NCBI GenBank assembly: GCA_933207985.1
Contig: OW240916.1
Coordinates: 299,442,451 to 299,506,450 of the forward strand
Direction of reading: 5' to 3'
Source of the DNA: Pelobates cultripes
Lineage: Eukaryota; Chordata; Amphibia; Anura; Pelobatidae
Length of the DNA: 64,000 bases
Shown: positions 34,152 through 45,784 of the stretch, one piece after another
Layout: each line of letters starts with the position of its first letter
Position numbering within the stretch: the first letter of the stretch is position 1
Program-made: the position numbers and the translations under genes
The notes under the pieces: model-generated
What the model was told of the DNA's origin: nothing
Seen by the model: the letters and a program-made list of their open reading frames with translations, nothing else
Database searches by the model: none

Positions 34152-35019
34152 GTGCTTGCACAAGCAACTTACACACTAAATGGTAGTGAATTAGGTATAA
34201 CCACACACGAGAAGGACTTGGGAATTGTTATAGATAACGAATTAGGCAGCAATATGCAATGTCAATCTGCAGTTGCTAAGGCCAGTAAGATTTTGTCATG
34301 TATAAATAGGGGCATAAATTCTCGGGATGAAAATATAATTCGCTCGTAAGACCACACCTTGAATATGCTGTGCAATTTTGGGCGCCTGTTCTAAAGAAGG
34401 ATATCATGGCACTGGAGAGTGTCCAGAGATGAGCTACAAAATTGATAAAAGGAATGGAGCATTTTAGTTATGAAGAAAGGTTAAAAAAATTAAATCTGTT
34501 TAGTTTGGAAAAATGGCGCCTGAGAGGGGATATGATAACTTTATACAAATATATTCGGGGCCAGTACAAACCTTTATCTGGAAATCTATTCATAAACAGG
34601 GCTATACATAGGACACGAGGTCACACATTTAGGCTGGAAGAAAGGAGATTTCATCTAAGGCAAAGAAAAAGTTTTTTTACAGTAAGAACAATAAGGATAT
34701 GGAATTCTCTGCCTGAAGAGGTGGTTTTGTCAGAGTCCATACAGATGTTTAAACTGAAATTGGATAAATACTTACAAAAACATAACATACAGGGATATAA
34801 TTTCTAATTAGTGGGGTAATAGCTGCTTGATCCAAGGAGACATCTGACTGCTATTCTGGGGTCAAGAAGGAAATTTTTCCTAGTTTGTGGCAAAATTGGA
34901 AGCGCTTCAGACCAGGTTTATTGCCTTCTTTTGGATCAACAGCAACAACAATTGTGAGGAAGGCTGAACTTGATGAACGCAAGTCTCTTTTCAGCTATGT
35001 AACTATGTAACTATGTGTA
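34152..35019 (+). mobile_element. CR1/L2-group LINE 3' end, second subfamily
   Basis: This 5'-truncated copy encodes the polymerase C-terminus, followed by a 3' UTR with CAAGGAGACATCTGACTGC, TGGCAAAATTGGAAGCGCTT and GAACTTGATGAACGCAAGTC. It closes with a CTATGTAA repeat tail (34996-35019). The tail and UTR differ from the CATAGAAA-tailed CR1 at 55 kb, so two subfamilies are present. A minus-strand relative is at 49823-50125. Confidence 0.9.
34442..34807 (+). pseudogene. CR1/L2 polymerase C-terminal domain
   Basis: A 121-codon open frame holds FSYEERLKKLNLFSLEKWRL, then RGDMITLYKYIRG, RTRGHTFRLEERRF and FFTVRTIRIWNSLPEEVV. These are successive conserved blocks of CR1-type C-termini. An upstream piece at 34152-34349 carries EKDLGIVIDNEL, but a stop codon and a frameshift separate the two. 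The whole N-terminal enzyme, including catalytic motifs, is missing. Confidence 0.88.
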
Positions 35020-36590
35020 TTTCATGTAGGTGTAAATTTTTGTGACAAAACAATATTATTCTAGTTCATTTAATCATATTATTTTAATTAGGATCTATTT
35101 AATATGTATGTTTTCCAATTGCACACTTAATTATCTATTCCATTAAAGGGGTAATCTGTGCCACATAATATATGTCCCTTATTTAATACAAGCTACTGCC
35201 ATCATCTTTCTGCAAATTGTGTGTTATAAATACTGCAATTTGCAATAATAACCCACCCCTTTTTCAGATATGTTGTGTCAATACAAACATTGTACAGCAT
35301 AATGTTTTGAAGACTTTACCTATCAGCTTTTTACTGTGGAAAGCCAAAAATTAAGAGGGCCACCTTGATGTACTCATAAAGTACTGTTGTGCAGGGATTT
35401 ATGGGAAACACTCATTATCAACATAGAAAATGTATCATGACTGGCTAAGACTTTTCCCAGTTTGTACAGAAATAATTTAAGACATTTTTACATTTTTTTT
35501 GTTGTTGTTTTACAAATATAATTAGATGTATTTGTATTATCATATTAAGATTTCAACATTCACACATCCAACATTCAGGCAAAACCAACAATTTATTTTT
35601 ATTTGTGTAGTGAAAACCTTTTTGCGTTATACACAAACTTTTTTTATCTGACGGCATAGTGCAGGTACATGGAATGCCAAACTTGTTGGAAGAAAGTTAA
35701 AGATGGTATGTGATACCTAGGAAATTCCTTATCAGCAGTGGAGATCCGATGATTATTTCTTTATTTAATTGCAATCAATATCAATCAGACATTCTATGCT
35801 TTAAGGTAATCAACCCTCACAAAACACAGTTGAGCTGTGTATACATGGCAGTTGAGGAGCAATTAGTAGTTACATTCTGTTTGTCCTCCAGTTGCTGTTT
35901 ATCATTGCTCCACAATACGTTACCATACTACATCAAAAATGTATATATTTCATAAGAATAAGACTAATAAAAAAATAAGTGGTGTAAAAGGCTTCACAGA
36001 AGGTTCATAGACACCATCAACGGTACAAAATTGTTTAACATTGTAATTTCCCGAGGAAGATATTATTTATTAACTTAACATAGTGCCCTAAAAAAAACAA
36101 ACGTAAATAAAAGTTCATAGGATCCAGGGGAAAAGCACCAGGGCAAGTGCTGCCGCAGAGATGTCAGACCAGATAGATACATCTTTGTACTATCTATGTG
36201 AGGTTAAATCTTATTTACTGTGGAATTCCAAAAGAAAAAACACATTGGGCAACTCCCTCTAAAACAGCTGCCTTATTTTACTGCTCCCTATCTATCCATC
36301 TACTGTAATATGTTTTGTTACATTTTCACCCTCTACTAGTTTCCCCCAGTACTCACAGAGCTATGTTCACACATCGGAAGCATCACACATAGTATCCCCA
36401 GCACAAAAAGTATCACAACCCCCAGCCACAACCACCCGGACTCACAAGAGTCCACGGGAAGAGATTAAGAAACAGCAATTAAGTACATGGAGTCACCTCC
36501 CACTATTAATAAATCTAACTGCCACGCACCAATGAGCTTTAAATGCCCAATATAATGAGTTACAGTGAGCTAATGTGTGTGCTTTTATTA
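35020..36590. other. Unassigned AT-rich sequence
   Basis: No gene or repeat boundary is recognisable. Confidence 0.45.
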
Positions 36591-36784
36591 AGCGTGTCTT
36601 TGTGTGTCAGTAAGTTTGTCTGTGTGTGTCAATGGGTTTTCTGGGTGTACCATTGACCTTTTGTTTGTCAGTGAGATTATCTGACAGTGTGCTTGCTTGT
36701 GTTTGTCATTGTAATTGTCAGTTGGCTTGTGTGTGACCATGAACTTGTCTATGTGTGTCAGTGAGATTGTCTGATGGTGTGCTC
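36591..36784. repeat. TGTGTCAGTGAGATTGTCTG repeat
   Basis: A degenerate array of TG-rich units of about 36-40 bp directly precedes the hAT-like terminus CAGTGGCAGAATTA at 36784. Confidence 0.7.
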
Positions 36785-37357
36785 AGTGGCAGAATTAATG
36801 TAGAGAGGGCCCTGGTTCAAGAAAATTTTTTGGGCCTCCCACTAGCACAAGAGTGGTGAAAAGATAGATCTCGTCTGTCGTAAAACTCCCACGGTGATAT
36901 GCCCATCCTTGCACGGTTGTATTTGTGAGCAGTGATTGTATAGAGTATGTGTGCATGGAGAGGTGTATCTGTACGTACTGTCGCCATTGGAATGCAGTAG
37001 TGTAGGGGTGTGTTTGTATGTAGTGTTTGCTTTTAAATGCATGTGTGCATTTGTGTGTAGAGTAGGTGTTTGTCTACAATATTAACATGTTAATACAAGG
37101 GTGTGTTTGTACGTAATGTTTGCATTTGCATGCAGGGGTGTGTTTGAATGCCATATTGTCTTTTAAATACGGTTGTACATTTGAGTGTAGTATTGGTGTT
37201 TGATTGAAGGAGTGTGTTTGTATATAATTTGGGAGTTTGAATTCGGCGGTGTGTTTGTATGTAATGTTTGTGTTTGCATGTTGTGTTTGTGTTTGATTGC
37301 ACATAAATACATACATACTTACACAGATATACATACATACACAAATATAAACACACT

Positions 37358-37390
<33 letters not shown>

Positions 37391-37760
37391 TTATATACAT
37401 ACTGATGCATAGACACAAATATACACACAGACGCATGCGCACACCTGAACACATCCACCTACTTTGACACATACACAGATCTTGACACATATACACCTTG
37501 ACACACACACTGGCACATACACACATCTTGACACACAGATACACACACTGGCACATACACATTCTAATACACAGATACATACACTGGCACACACAGATGC
37601 ACACACTGACACACACCGATGCACACACTGACACACAGATACATATACTGGCACATGCACACAGATGCACACACACAGATATACACATTGACACACAAAT
37701 TTACACACTGACATAGATACACACATACTGACATATAAATACATGTTGCAATTTGTATAT
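36784..37760. repeat. Composite minisatellite, copy 2, in a hAT-like context
   Basis: The segment opens with CAGTGGCAGAATTAATGTAG, which resembles a hAT terminus. It then runs through TTTGTATGTAATGTTTG-type units (36950-37300), an (AT)n run at 37360-37382, and CACACTGGCACATACACA-type units (37400-37735). Order and unit sequence match 21720-22265. The right terminus and a target duplication were not found, so the mobile-element status is inferred. Cys/Val-rich minus-strand frames (up to 206 codons) are artefacts. Confidence 0.7.
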
Positions 37761-38110
37761 TTGCAACCAACCTCCTGTTAGCATACCTTTTTTTCTGCTT
37801 GAGGTGCTGCTGGCTGAGGCTGATGTATGTGGTGTCTACAGCTGCTCACTTACTTTTAATGTCGGTTTTGATTTCATGAATTAAGAAGATTTACTGAATC
37901 AGAGACTCTAGTAAAGATAGTAAATATATTTATTTCATTTTCAACTATAGTGAGAATATGAGAATTTTGAAAAAACTGACAAGTAAATTAAAGTTGATAT
38001 TTTAGGTTGTTTGTGTTTAACTGTATGCAAATCCTATTTAACTAAAATGAGGTGAAAAAAAACCCAACTTCTATTATTAATACTTTTTATATAGTACTAT
38101 AGATACTTGC

Positions 38111-38627
38111 TTAAAGGGACACTATAATCACCAGAAGCACTACAGCTTAATGAAGTGGTTCTGGTATCTATAGCCTTTCACTGCAGGCATTTCAATGTAA
38201 ACAATGCCTTTTCTAAGAAAAGACAGTGTTTATTTACATTGCTGCCTCGTAACACTTCCAGTGGTGGCCACTCAGGCAACCACTAGAAGTGATTCCTATT
38301 TCAGTGCTGCATTGTGTGCTCACTCTGCAAAGAGATGCTGAATGTTGGTTCAATGCCTCTCTACGAGGAGATGCTGATAGGCACATGCACAATTTGCCGA
38401 CCATGCACAATTGCTTTCCAGTGCTTTCCTATGGGAAAGAATTAGATTATCTGACAAAACGTCAAAATTACTAATCTCAGTCATTGAAGCTGGGCCAGCC
38501 ACGGCAAGATGAGTGCGGTGATGGAAAAAAGGTAAGTAAAATACCTTTTTACTTTATTTGATGATGGGGGGGCGTACACGATGTTTGGAATACGTGTTTG
38601 TATTCATAACAGTATAAAGTTATTTAA
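38111..38627. mobile_element. TTAA-flanked palindromic MITE, diverged copy 3
   Basis: The left end is TTAAAGGGACACTATAATCACC; the right end, AGTATAAAGTTATTTAA, is eroded. It shares the AGCTTAATGAAGTGGTT block, an AATGTAAACA...TGTTTATTTACATT stem and CTTTCCTATGGG with the other copies. The same donor-like AAAGGTAAGT stands near 38528. Confidence 0.8.
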
Positions 38628-38942
38628 AATCTAAGTATAAATACATGGCATGGGGCTTGCCAGCGAGACTGAGTGGACGCAGTTTCTCCCAGCTCCCGAC
38701 TTTTCCGACTATATCTGCGGATAATCCCCTGATTCAGGGACCATCCACTCTAAACATACCCTACCTTTGCTGCAGAACAAGCTCCTGTACCCACCGATGC
38801 CCTTCTTTCAGCCACCGAGGGTTGCAAAAGTGAAACGCAGGTCTGTGGCTTACCAAGTACCACCCTATCCTAGCTGGGAGTAACTATTCGGCAGATCACC
38901 TCCTTACAGCACTGCAGACACAACAGTCCAGCTCCAGCAAAC
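38628..38942. other. Unassigned G+C-richer sequence
   Basis: No family is recognised. It could be the 5' part of an L1 whose 3' end is the A-tailed segment at 39746-40340, separated by the LTR and L2 insertions, but I could not confirm this. Confidence 0.25.
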
Positions 38943-39330
38943 TGTCAGGATTATAGTTGATCCAGCACACAGAATTGTATTACACCTAAAGACTAAGGAT
39001 AACGTCTAACCGGACCTTAGAATGGCCGGACTTAATGTACCCGAGAATAATCAAAATACTCGCCGAAGTCAGGGACACAGAATGAGACGCAACGATGAGG
39101 AAAGCCAGAAGTCAAGGATACCAGAAATCAAGGAAGTCAAAACAAAGCCAAAGTCAAATAGCAGAAAAAACACGATCAGGAACACACTCTCGGATAACCA
39201 GCTAGTGGAAACCACGACAGGGCACTGGCAAAAAGGTAATTTTGGGTTAAATAACACTCTTTGGGCTGTAATTGGCTGTCTCCGACCTCTGACCCCAAAA
39301 TGTCCGTGCACGTCTATGACGTGACGTTGC
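38943..39330 (-). mobile_element. LTR fragment, same family as 62883-63382
   Basis: On the minus strand this is collinear with the solo LTR near the right edge of the window. Shared blocks include CCTGTCGTGGTTTCC, TTAAGTCCGGCCATTCTAAGG and GTGCTGGATCAACTA, ending in TCCTGACA. The 5' part has diverged or been replaced, so no target duplication can be read. Confidence 0.82.
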
Positions 39331-39451
39331 ACGCACGTTGGCACCATCTTTAATGTGGGCGAAGGTAAGTTTATCATAAAATCCTGATCCGCAGTAGCCA
39401 ACGTTCCTAAGAACATCGCACCCATAAGAATTTCCCTTCTAAGTAAGAATT

Positions 39452-39745
39452 TCCCCCCGTCTCCACTCATTCAAAAAATAATTGAAAACTCACTTCTTCA
39501 AGTAAGCATATCAATTAAACTGTTGGTTTGCATCCCCCACCCTCCTTAACTCCCCTCCTGCAACTGTCAAAAATTACCTACTAAGCCCTCAATTAATACT
39601 TTTCTAACAGCCTACTTCATACCCCTACTTTTACCCTCTGTACGTCCAGTTGTCTGGTTACAATTACATGTCTGTTAGTCCACCCATTGTACAGTGCTAC
39701 GGAATCTGATGGCGCTATATAAATAATAAAATAATAAAATAATAA
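39452..39745 (+). mobile_element. L2-group LINE 3' end, copy 3
   Basis: It matches the reverse complement of 33062-33420 closely: CACTCATTCAAAAAATAATTG, ACTCACTTCTTCAAG, AAAATTACCTACTAAGCCCT, and GGCGCTATATAAATAATAAA with an (AATAAA)n-like tail. The AGGGCCCTC block is deleted. Confidence 0.85.
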
Positions 39746-40340
39746 TGTGTGCTCGCTGTTATGTTTTATTTTTTGTTTTCACTCTTGCATTTGTTTTTAT
39801 GTACCATTGCTCAATTGCGCAACTGAATAAACCCAAATGATACCTGACCTACTCATGAACCTCCTGGGGTACGGCAGAGGGTTAGCTTCACTGAACTGAA
39901 ACTGGTGAAACTGCTGGTAAGCACCCATATTTCCCCCTTTGCCACCCTCTTGGTTATGGGGTATTCTTATATGAGAGGAGCTTACACCTGGGCCTCTTTC
40001 TTCACTCAACTACTTACTACCCCAATAACTCAGTGCACCAATTTCTGGCTCTTCCTCTCATACCTTACTACATGTTTAGAATTTTCTCTTGTGTTTCTTA
40101 AGTGCTTGTAAGCGAACTGACTTGGACCTGCCAAGAACCCCAACATGACTGTCCTGTTTACAACCCATGTCTTGAGTTCTTTTAGGTTAACTATCATTTT
40201 GTTTAAAATGGTGTTTATTATATATCATATGTTATCTGTGATGATGTCCGTGTGCTCTTGTACAATATGCTATGTCTACGTGATGTTCACAACTTAATAT
40301 ACATCAAAATCCACTAAAAATAAAGAATGTCAAAAAAAAA
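39746..40340 (+). mobile_element. Probable LINE 3' UTR with A-tail
   Basis: It ends CACTAAAAATAAAGAATGTC followed by nine A residues, an L1-like tail with an AATAAA signal. No coding sequence was recognised, so the family is uncertain. Confidence 0.4.
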
Positions 40341-41469
40341 ATGGTCATGTCCACTAACTCAATATGTTTCAAAACATCTCATAATTTTGTCAAATAATGA
40401 TCAGCTAAAGTAACTCAGACTGTAGCCTCCTTTCTTCATTGCTAATTTCGGTAATGCTATAGGTTTTACAAATATTTAGCTGAAGTTTTTTATCATATCT
40501 AGTAAAATATAGTAATTACGTTAAGATGTATTTGTGTGTTCTAATCAACATACTTCTTGCCTGATGTTCTTTCAGAAGCGTGGCGTCCTGTAGGCTGTAA
40601 TCAATGTTTCTGAAATAATTATGTACAAATACGTCTTTCTGATTGTTTGAAATAATAATGCAGTTCTAAGCAGAAAAGGAAATTTGTTTTTATTGCAGGT
40701 TGTTTTTGTACTGACATTTACCGTACAGAACCTTTTTTTTCTGGCGCTGTAATTAGGTTCAAAAATGTTTATTCTAATGTATTATTTTTGGCTTGGGCAA
40801 AACAGCATTTTGATGTTTTTCTTTCATGCAACTAACAAAAAAGTTTTGAAATAAATTTAGAAGCACTTCACAGAACAACGTTCTCGATATTATTTTACTG
40901 GAATATTAGTCCAGGGCTTGTAGTATATCATTGCCTTTTTAATGTTATTTGTATGTGTGATAATTAATCTTTAATCCTTCCACCTGTCTTTTGTTTAACC
41001 AGCAGAAAGTAACATGGTGGACAATTTATTTGCCTTGTGCCTGGTCAAATCTAAAAGCTATACAGGTAGAAGGCAGGATGATATACCACCTTCTACATGC
41101 AACACCCATTTATTCTGGGAGATCGAGGTGTTTAATAGCACCTTGGGTTATTGCTTCCATTGCATACTTGTTTTCTAAGAGACTAGTCACTTTTGAGCCA
41201 CCAGTTGCCTCCTGTGGTGCCTTAGTCTATAATCGTAGCATGCTAAACTAAGAGAGACAAATATCTGTGTGTGTGTTTTGTTGGAGCGAGGACCCTGGAT
41301 ATGGATCCTTCTACTATGCCAGCAGCTGAGCTGTGCTCTGGGACAATTTAAGAGCATGAAAGACTGCAGATATTAGCATTTTATCCCCCTTTTTTTATAC
41401 CTGCAGCCATAGCTGTGTTGTTATCCTTTCCTATTAAAGCTTAAATTGCTTAAATTGAAGTGTACATTT
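40341..41469. other. Unassigned sequence
   Basis: An 86-codon plus-strand frame at 40991-41251 is unrecognised. Nothing else is visible. Confidence 0.4.
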
Positions 41470-41573
41470 GCTGCCTAATATATTCCATCCCTTGACAGAT
41501 GCCATTGTTACAATATAATCAATATTATTAACTTTACCCGCCAGTAGTTTTAATGTTGTGGTCAATCAGTGTG
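41470..41573 (-). mobile_element. Tc1-like transposon end fragment
   Basis: On the minus strand this is the first ~100 bp of the same Tc1 family as 57864-59410: CCACAACATTAAAACTACTGG, then AATATTGATTATATTGTAAC and CAAGGGATGG...TTAGGCAGC. The body of the element is absent. Confidence 0.82.
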
Positions 41574-41578
41574 AACAC

Positions 41579-41602
41579 CAATAATAATAATAATAATAAT
41601 AA
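41579..41602. repeat. (AAT)n microsatellite
   Basis: A short AATAATAAT run next to the Tc1 end. Confidence 0.88.
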
Positions 41603-42360
41603 AAATTTGTTTATTTTGGTACACTCAGAGACCAATTCTCGAAGGATTGGTAGTGGTCAGCTACTGGAGTGAGTGATCCTCCGTATTTCTATACCTCCTA
41701 GTTTTAATAGGGAGATTCAGAGCTTTAGTGTTTTTTTGAAACAGCTTAATCTTTTGGTAAAATATTATTTTTTAGTGGAAGTGTTTTATGATAATATGTT
41801 ATGAGGTTATTCCTACATCTTTCCCACAGGTATAAAGTTATGAAATACCATAAGCTGAAAAAAGAGTCCATCAGCAGCAATAGGTCCATCATTTTTAACT
41901 TTTCATACATCTCTCTCCTGAGCCATTAAGTGAGAGTGGAACATAGTCCACTCAATATTTACGAGTTTACATATGTTTAAAGGCCAAAGGCCAAAGTCGT
42001 GTCAATTTGTTTAAGCATAATCTTTTGTGTAAATGCGTTTAACAAAATACATTTGTTTCAATTCATTTCAACTGGTTTCATTCCTGTATTCCATTCCTGG
42101 AATTCCCAGTCTCTTGGATTTCTTTAAATGTTTGTTTTATGTTGCCACACCCGTTCCTTTTCCATGATTCCTTTTGTTTCAGTTTGTCCCTGCAGGCAGT
42201 TGCTCAAGTGCTGTATGTGCTTTATTATGGTTTATTTAGCAGTCATTAGGCAGAGTAGGACCTGCCAAATATGGGGTACATTGGCGTTGTGGCAGGCTTA
42301 TGCAATGTATGATCATATAATGTAACTAAATCCCTATAGTTTTCACATATAGTACTTAGT
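41603..42360. other. Unassigned sequence
   Basis: No gene is recognisable. A CAGTTTG at 42180-42186 recurs at 42832-42838 and could be a target duplication of the LTR-like piece that follows. Confidence 0.35.
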
Positions 42361-42833
42361 TATGTCTTCTCTTGTTTTGCCTTGTATATCTTGTCTTGTT
42401 TTATTTTGTCTTGTATTCCCAGTTCATGTACAGTCCTGTCCTGCCCTGTTCATGATTCCCTCATGTCTTGTGTACATGTTCTGGGTTCTGCTTTCTCTCC
42501 TGCTTTGTTTGTTCTGGGTTCTCCTAGCCTTGCCTTGTTTCTGTACTGGATACATTCCTGCTGTAGAGCCTCCCTATTCAGCTCCTGGAAGGTTTGCTTA
42601 TTTCCAAGCTCCAAGTTCCTGGGATCCGCTGTAGCTGCATCAGGGTCCTGGTATGTGGCCGCACAAATGCTGGTGCTCGACACCAGGGGGCATGCAGTTA
42701 CCCTGCACCAGACCCTGCTAATCCACTTCCACACTGTGACTCCTACATCAACATCAGGCATACTGGGTCCCGGTCGTCGCACCGCCGCCCAGACAGTGTC
42801 TGGGTCCCGGTCACCGGACCGCCACCCTGACAG
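42361..42833 (+). mobile_element. LTR-like sequence
   Basis: A pyrimidine-rich TGTCTTGT/TCCTGTCC stretch becomes G+C-rich, with a tandem TGGGTCCCGGTC...CCGCC pair, and ends ACCGCCACCCTGACA. The layout and the CCTGACA end resemble the 3' half of frog Gypsy-type LTRs. The start is not defined. Two overlapping open frames here (up to 196 codons) have no recognisable domain. Confidence 0.45.
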
Positions 42834-44431
42834 TTTGAACTTTGGGGGAACTCCTAATTACCATTCAGCTATTTTTTCTGTGTATAAAGCATTCTCCAAT
42901 TTAGCTTGTATTGGTATCATTCGTGAGTTTGGTATTACTCTAACGCATTTGGTTGTTTATTGCACGGAATAAGAAGGTTTAAAATACGAAAGGGGACTTA
43001 ATTGTTAAACAGTTTTCAATTTATAACTGCATGAGTGCAATTTCTCAATCTTCCCCCACCCTTCTCTGTTTCAGTACGTTGATTTCATAAACATATAGTT
43101 ACGCTATTACATGTATATGGCTACATGTCATTTATGAGATGCCATTCAAAGTTGGGACAATAAAGGTATATAGAATTACGCTTTAATGGTTGTAAACAAT
43201 AGCAGGAAATATATTAGGTCATCTTATAGGTCTGCTGACCTATGGTAGGTCCATACAGAACACTTTAATGTAATCATATTAATATTTTTTGTGTCTCATC
43301 CATTAATTCTAGGTAATGCAAGAATCATCTGTCCTCTCTAATCCTTTTATTTCCTGTCTTCTTGTTTATCTCCTGTATTTTGCAAGGTATTTTTGAGTTC
43401 ATCACTTATACATGGTTCATTTATCCGAATTACTACACTTGGCCTCACTATGGCCACATTACGTCCAAAGGGGACCTAGGCAATGGGAGCTTGATTTATT
43501 TTGTCTTGCCTCATTAGGCCACGGCACTACATGATCAATCCATTATACATCCATGTCTCAATTATCCGCAAGTCTTGCATCATATGGACGGATACTGTGT
43601 CCACCTTCTCTTGGTCTTGGATAATCACATTATATTCATTTTTTGATTTAGGTTTTCCTTTGTTCCTTCTGTCATTGGTGATACTAGCCACCCGGATTTA
43701 CAATAGGTATCTATCTTTATGCAGTCATAAAAATGTTAACCTTGTCTGGTGGGTCTCTAGTATATTTAATCTATACAATTTTATATGTAGGTCCTGTCAT
43801 TGTATCCTACCCTTTGTTCTCGGACATCTATCATGCAATAGGTTAGATGGTTGCACTGTTTAATTCTAGTCTCCCTTACTATAGCAATTAAATGATGCTT
43901 ATTTTACTCTTCTAGGTCTCATCTATTACCTCTTGTTTCAAGAAGTTGCAATTTGTGGTTGGCTAGGTACGTTATCCTTCTACGTTCTTGTTTTATTATC
44001 AAGCCATCTTTTAGGGTTAGAGAACTGGCTGTATATGGTCAGGTGCTGACCTTAGTTTAACATAAGTTAGCGGGTCCCGCGAGGCCAACTCCCCACCTCA
44101 ACATGGAAGTTTTGCCAAACCGGCCCACATCATAGACATAGCCTTGCATCACCCACCTTTTGGGTTTATAGTTAGGGCCTCACCTGTCATGGCCACAAGT
44201 TTTGAATCTCTTTACTGTCACCGAGAGGGGAACACCCCGCCACAACTTCCAGTAGCTCGAGCCCCACGGTGGAAATCATATAGAGCCTCTCCTCTGCTAT
44301 TTTGCAACAAGCAGGGCCTCACCTGTCAAAGGGTAGTTAGTTTTTTCGCTTCGACACTAGTTAGGCAGCCAGTTCTACAAACATGTGGGGGATTATATTA
44401 TCATTTAATTTTTACTTGAATCTTCTTTTCA

Positions 44432-44908
44432 GTATGTCCAAGGAAGCCAATCTAGGTAGAGAATCATGCCCCCTTAGCATTCCCGCTAGGCCTAGCACCC
44501 CTGTTAGACATGGTACACCCACCGAGTTCCAAGAACCTTCCACATTAGGGTCAATAAGGTTCTGGACTATCACCAGAATCTCAGCTGAGTTGCACCTTAG
44601 GGGTATCCTTTTCTCCGCCACAGCAAGGAAGGCTGAACTTTACAGGTTCAACCTTACAGGAGTACAGTTCAGACAGTTCTATGAACATTCAAGGAACTTT
44701 GAATACTATCCTAACCTCTCTACAATCTATCAGTGAGGGACTTACAAAATTAAAAAATGCCTGCATGGTTCCAAATAACCCATCCCCCGTAACTTCAACC
44801 CAGGCACCCACACCTCCCAGCATGCAGGGTAGTGCCCCTCTTTTCCCCCACCACAACCTCCTCCGCTCACGTCATTACCCTGGCACACCTCATCCCCCTT
44901 GCTCTCCA
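44432..44908 (+). pseudogene. Gag-like protein of the YR retrotransposon
   Basis: The reading frame begins at ATG 44434 just after a CTTTTCAG tract. It holds ELHLRGILFSATARKAELYR, which looks like a SAP-type short helical DNA/RNA-binding motif. After a frameshift it continues with a helical NTILTSLQSISEGLTKL segment and a Pro/Ser-rich tail. Proteins of this sort precede the reverse transcriptase in DIRS/Ngaro elements. The function is inferred from position. Confidence 0.55.
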
Positions 44909-45023
44909 TAAAGATATTCTAGATGGGAAAGACATAATTGGTGTCTTTTGTAATCGTCTCTCAAGACGAAGTGGAATACAAAACATAAAATTATTGTGGT
45001 GGAGATGAAGGCTAGACATCCAC

Positions 45024-45780
45024 GTGTTAATAAAAAAACTTACCTTCCCCAAATTTGTCCTAGCCTTTGGCCTATATAGGGATGTCCTCTGTTCTGTTTT
45101 TCCACAGCGACGAGGAAAGCTAGACCTGTACATGCACAAGTTGGTGGTTTTGGGACAAAACTACAGGGTTTTCATGTTTTATGATTTCCACAAGTCTGTG
45201 TCAGCCAAAGCAGCAGCAGGCCTGGCTCAGTTTAATATCTACACAGACTGGAGCCAGTTAGATACGGAACTATTTTGCAGGGATTTTGCAGCAGATACCA
45301 GATCCATGTGCCCTTCAAAACTAAAGCTAAGACAATGAATAACTGAAGTTAATATTAACAACCTGGCACACTACTTGCAAACGAATCCTTTCCCTCACTT
45401 GGTGGAATTCATATTTCACAGGTTTTCACAAGGTTTCCACACCGGGATTGTGGCACTCCCCAAGGCAAACTGGAATGCCCCAACCTGCTTTCAGCTACCA
45501 ATGACCTTCTCATGGTAGACATCCTCATTGACAAAGAAGTTCACCAAGGTTTCATGCTTGGCCCATTTTCCTACCCTCCTTTTTCAACGTGGTATACTAA
45601 CCCCATTTGCATCGCAATCAGCAAATACTTTAATAAAAAACGTATGATCATAGACTTATCGGCTCCTTATTCATCAACCACCCCAAGTGTAAATTCACTC
45701 ATTCCGTCCTCTTAATTTTCTCTTCACTATGCCACTGTGGACATTGCCATATGCCATACAGGGAATCTTAAAAGCTGTGC
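45024..45780 (+). pseudogene. DIRS-type reverse transcriptase, N-terminal part
   Basis: The frame at 45024-45338 includes KLTFPKFVLAFGLYRDVL and an aromatic-rich GLAQFNIYTDWSQLDTELF stretch, the region that links gag to polymerase. Further right, 45512-45715 reads HQGFMLGPFSYPPF, then NKKRMIIDLSAPYSS and SVNSLIPSS, and after a stop FSLHYATVD. These correspond to the GPF...PPF, RLIxDLS and first-aspartate regions of DIRS reverse transcriptases. The palm motif with the two catalytic aspartates lies beyond the break at 45780 and is gone. Confidence 0.8.
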
Positions 45781-45784
45781 CAGA

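Noticed and set aside
37074..37770. Minus-strand frames of up to 206 codons.
   Set aside because: Translation of the CACACTGACACACAGATACA array; no domain.
42382..42972. A 196-codon plus-strand frame as a possible host gene.
   Set aside because: It spans an LTR-like sequence and its flank, has no recognisable domain, and an overlapping frame is also open.
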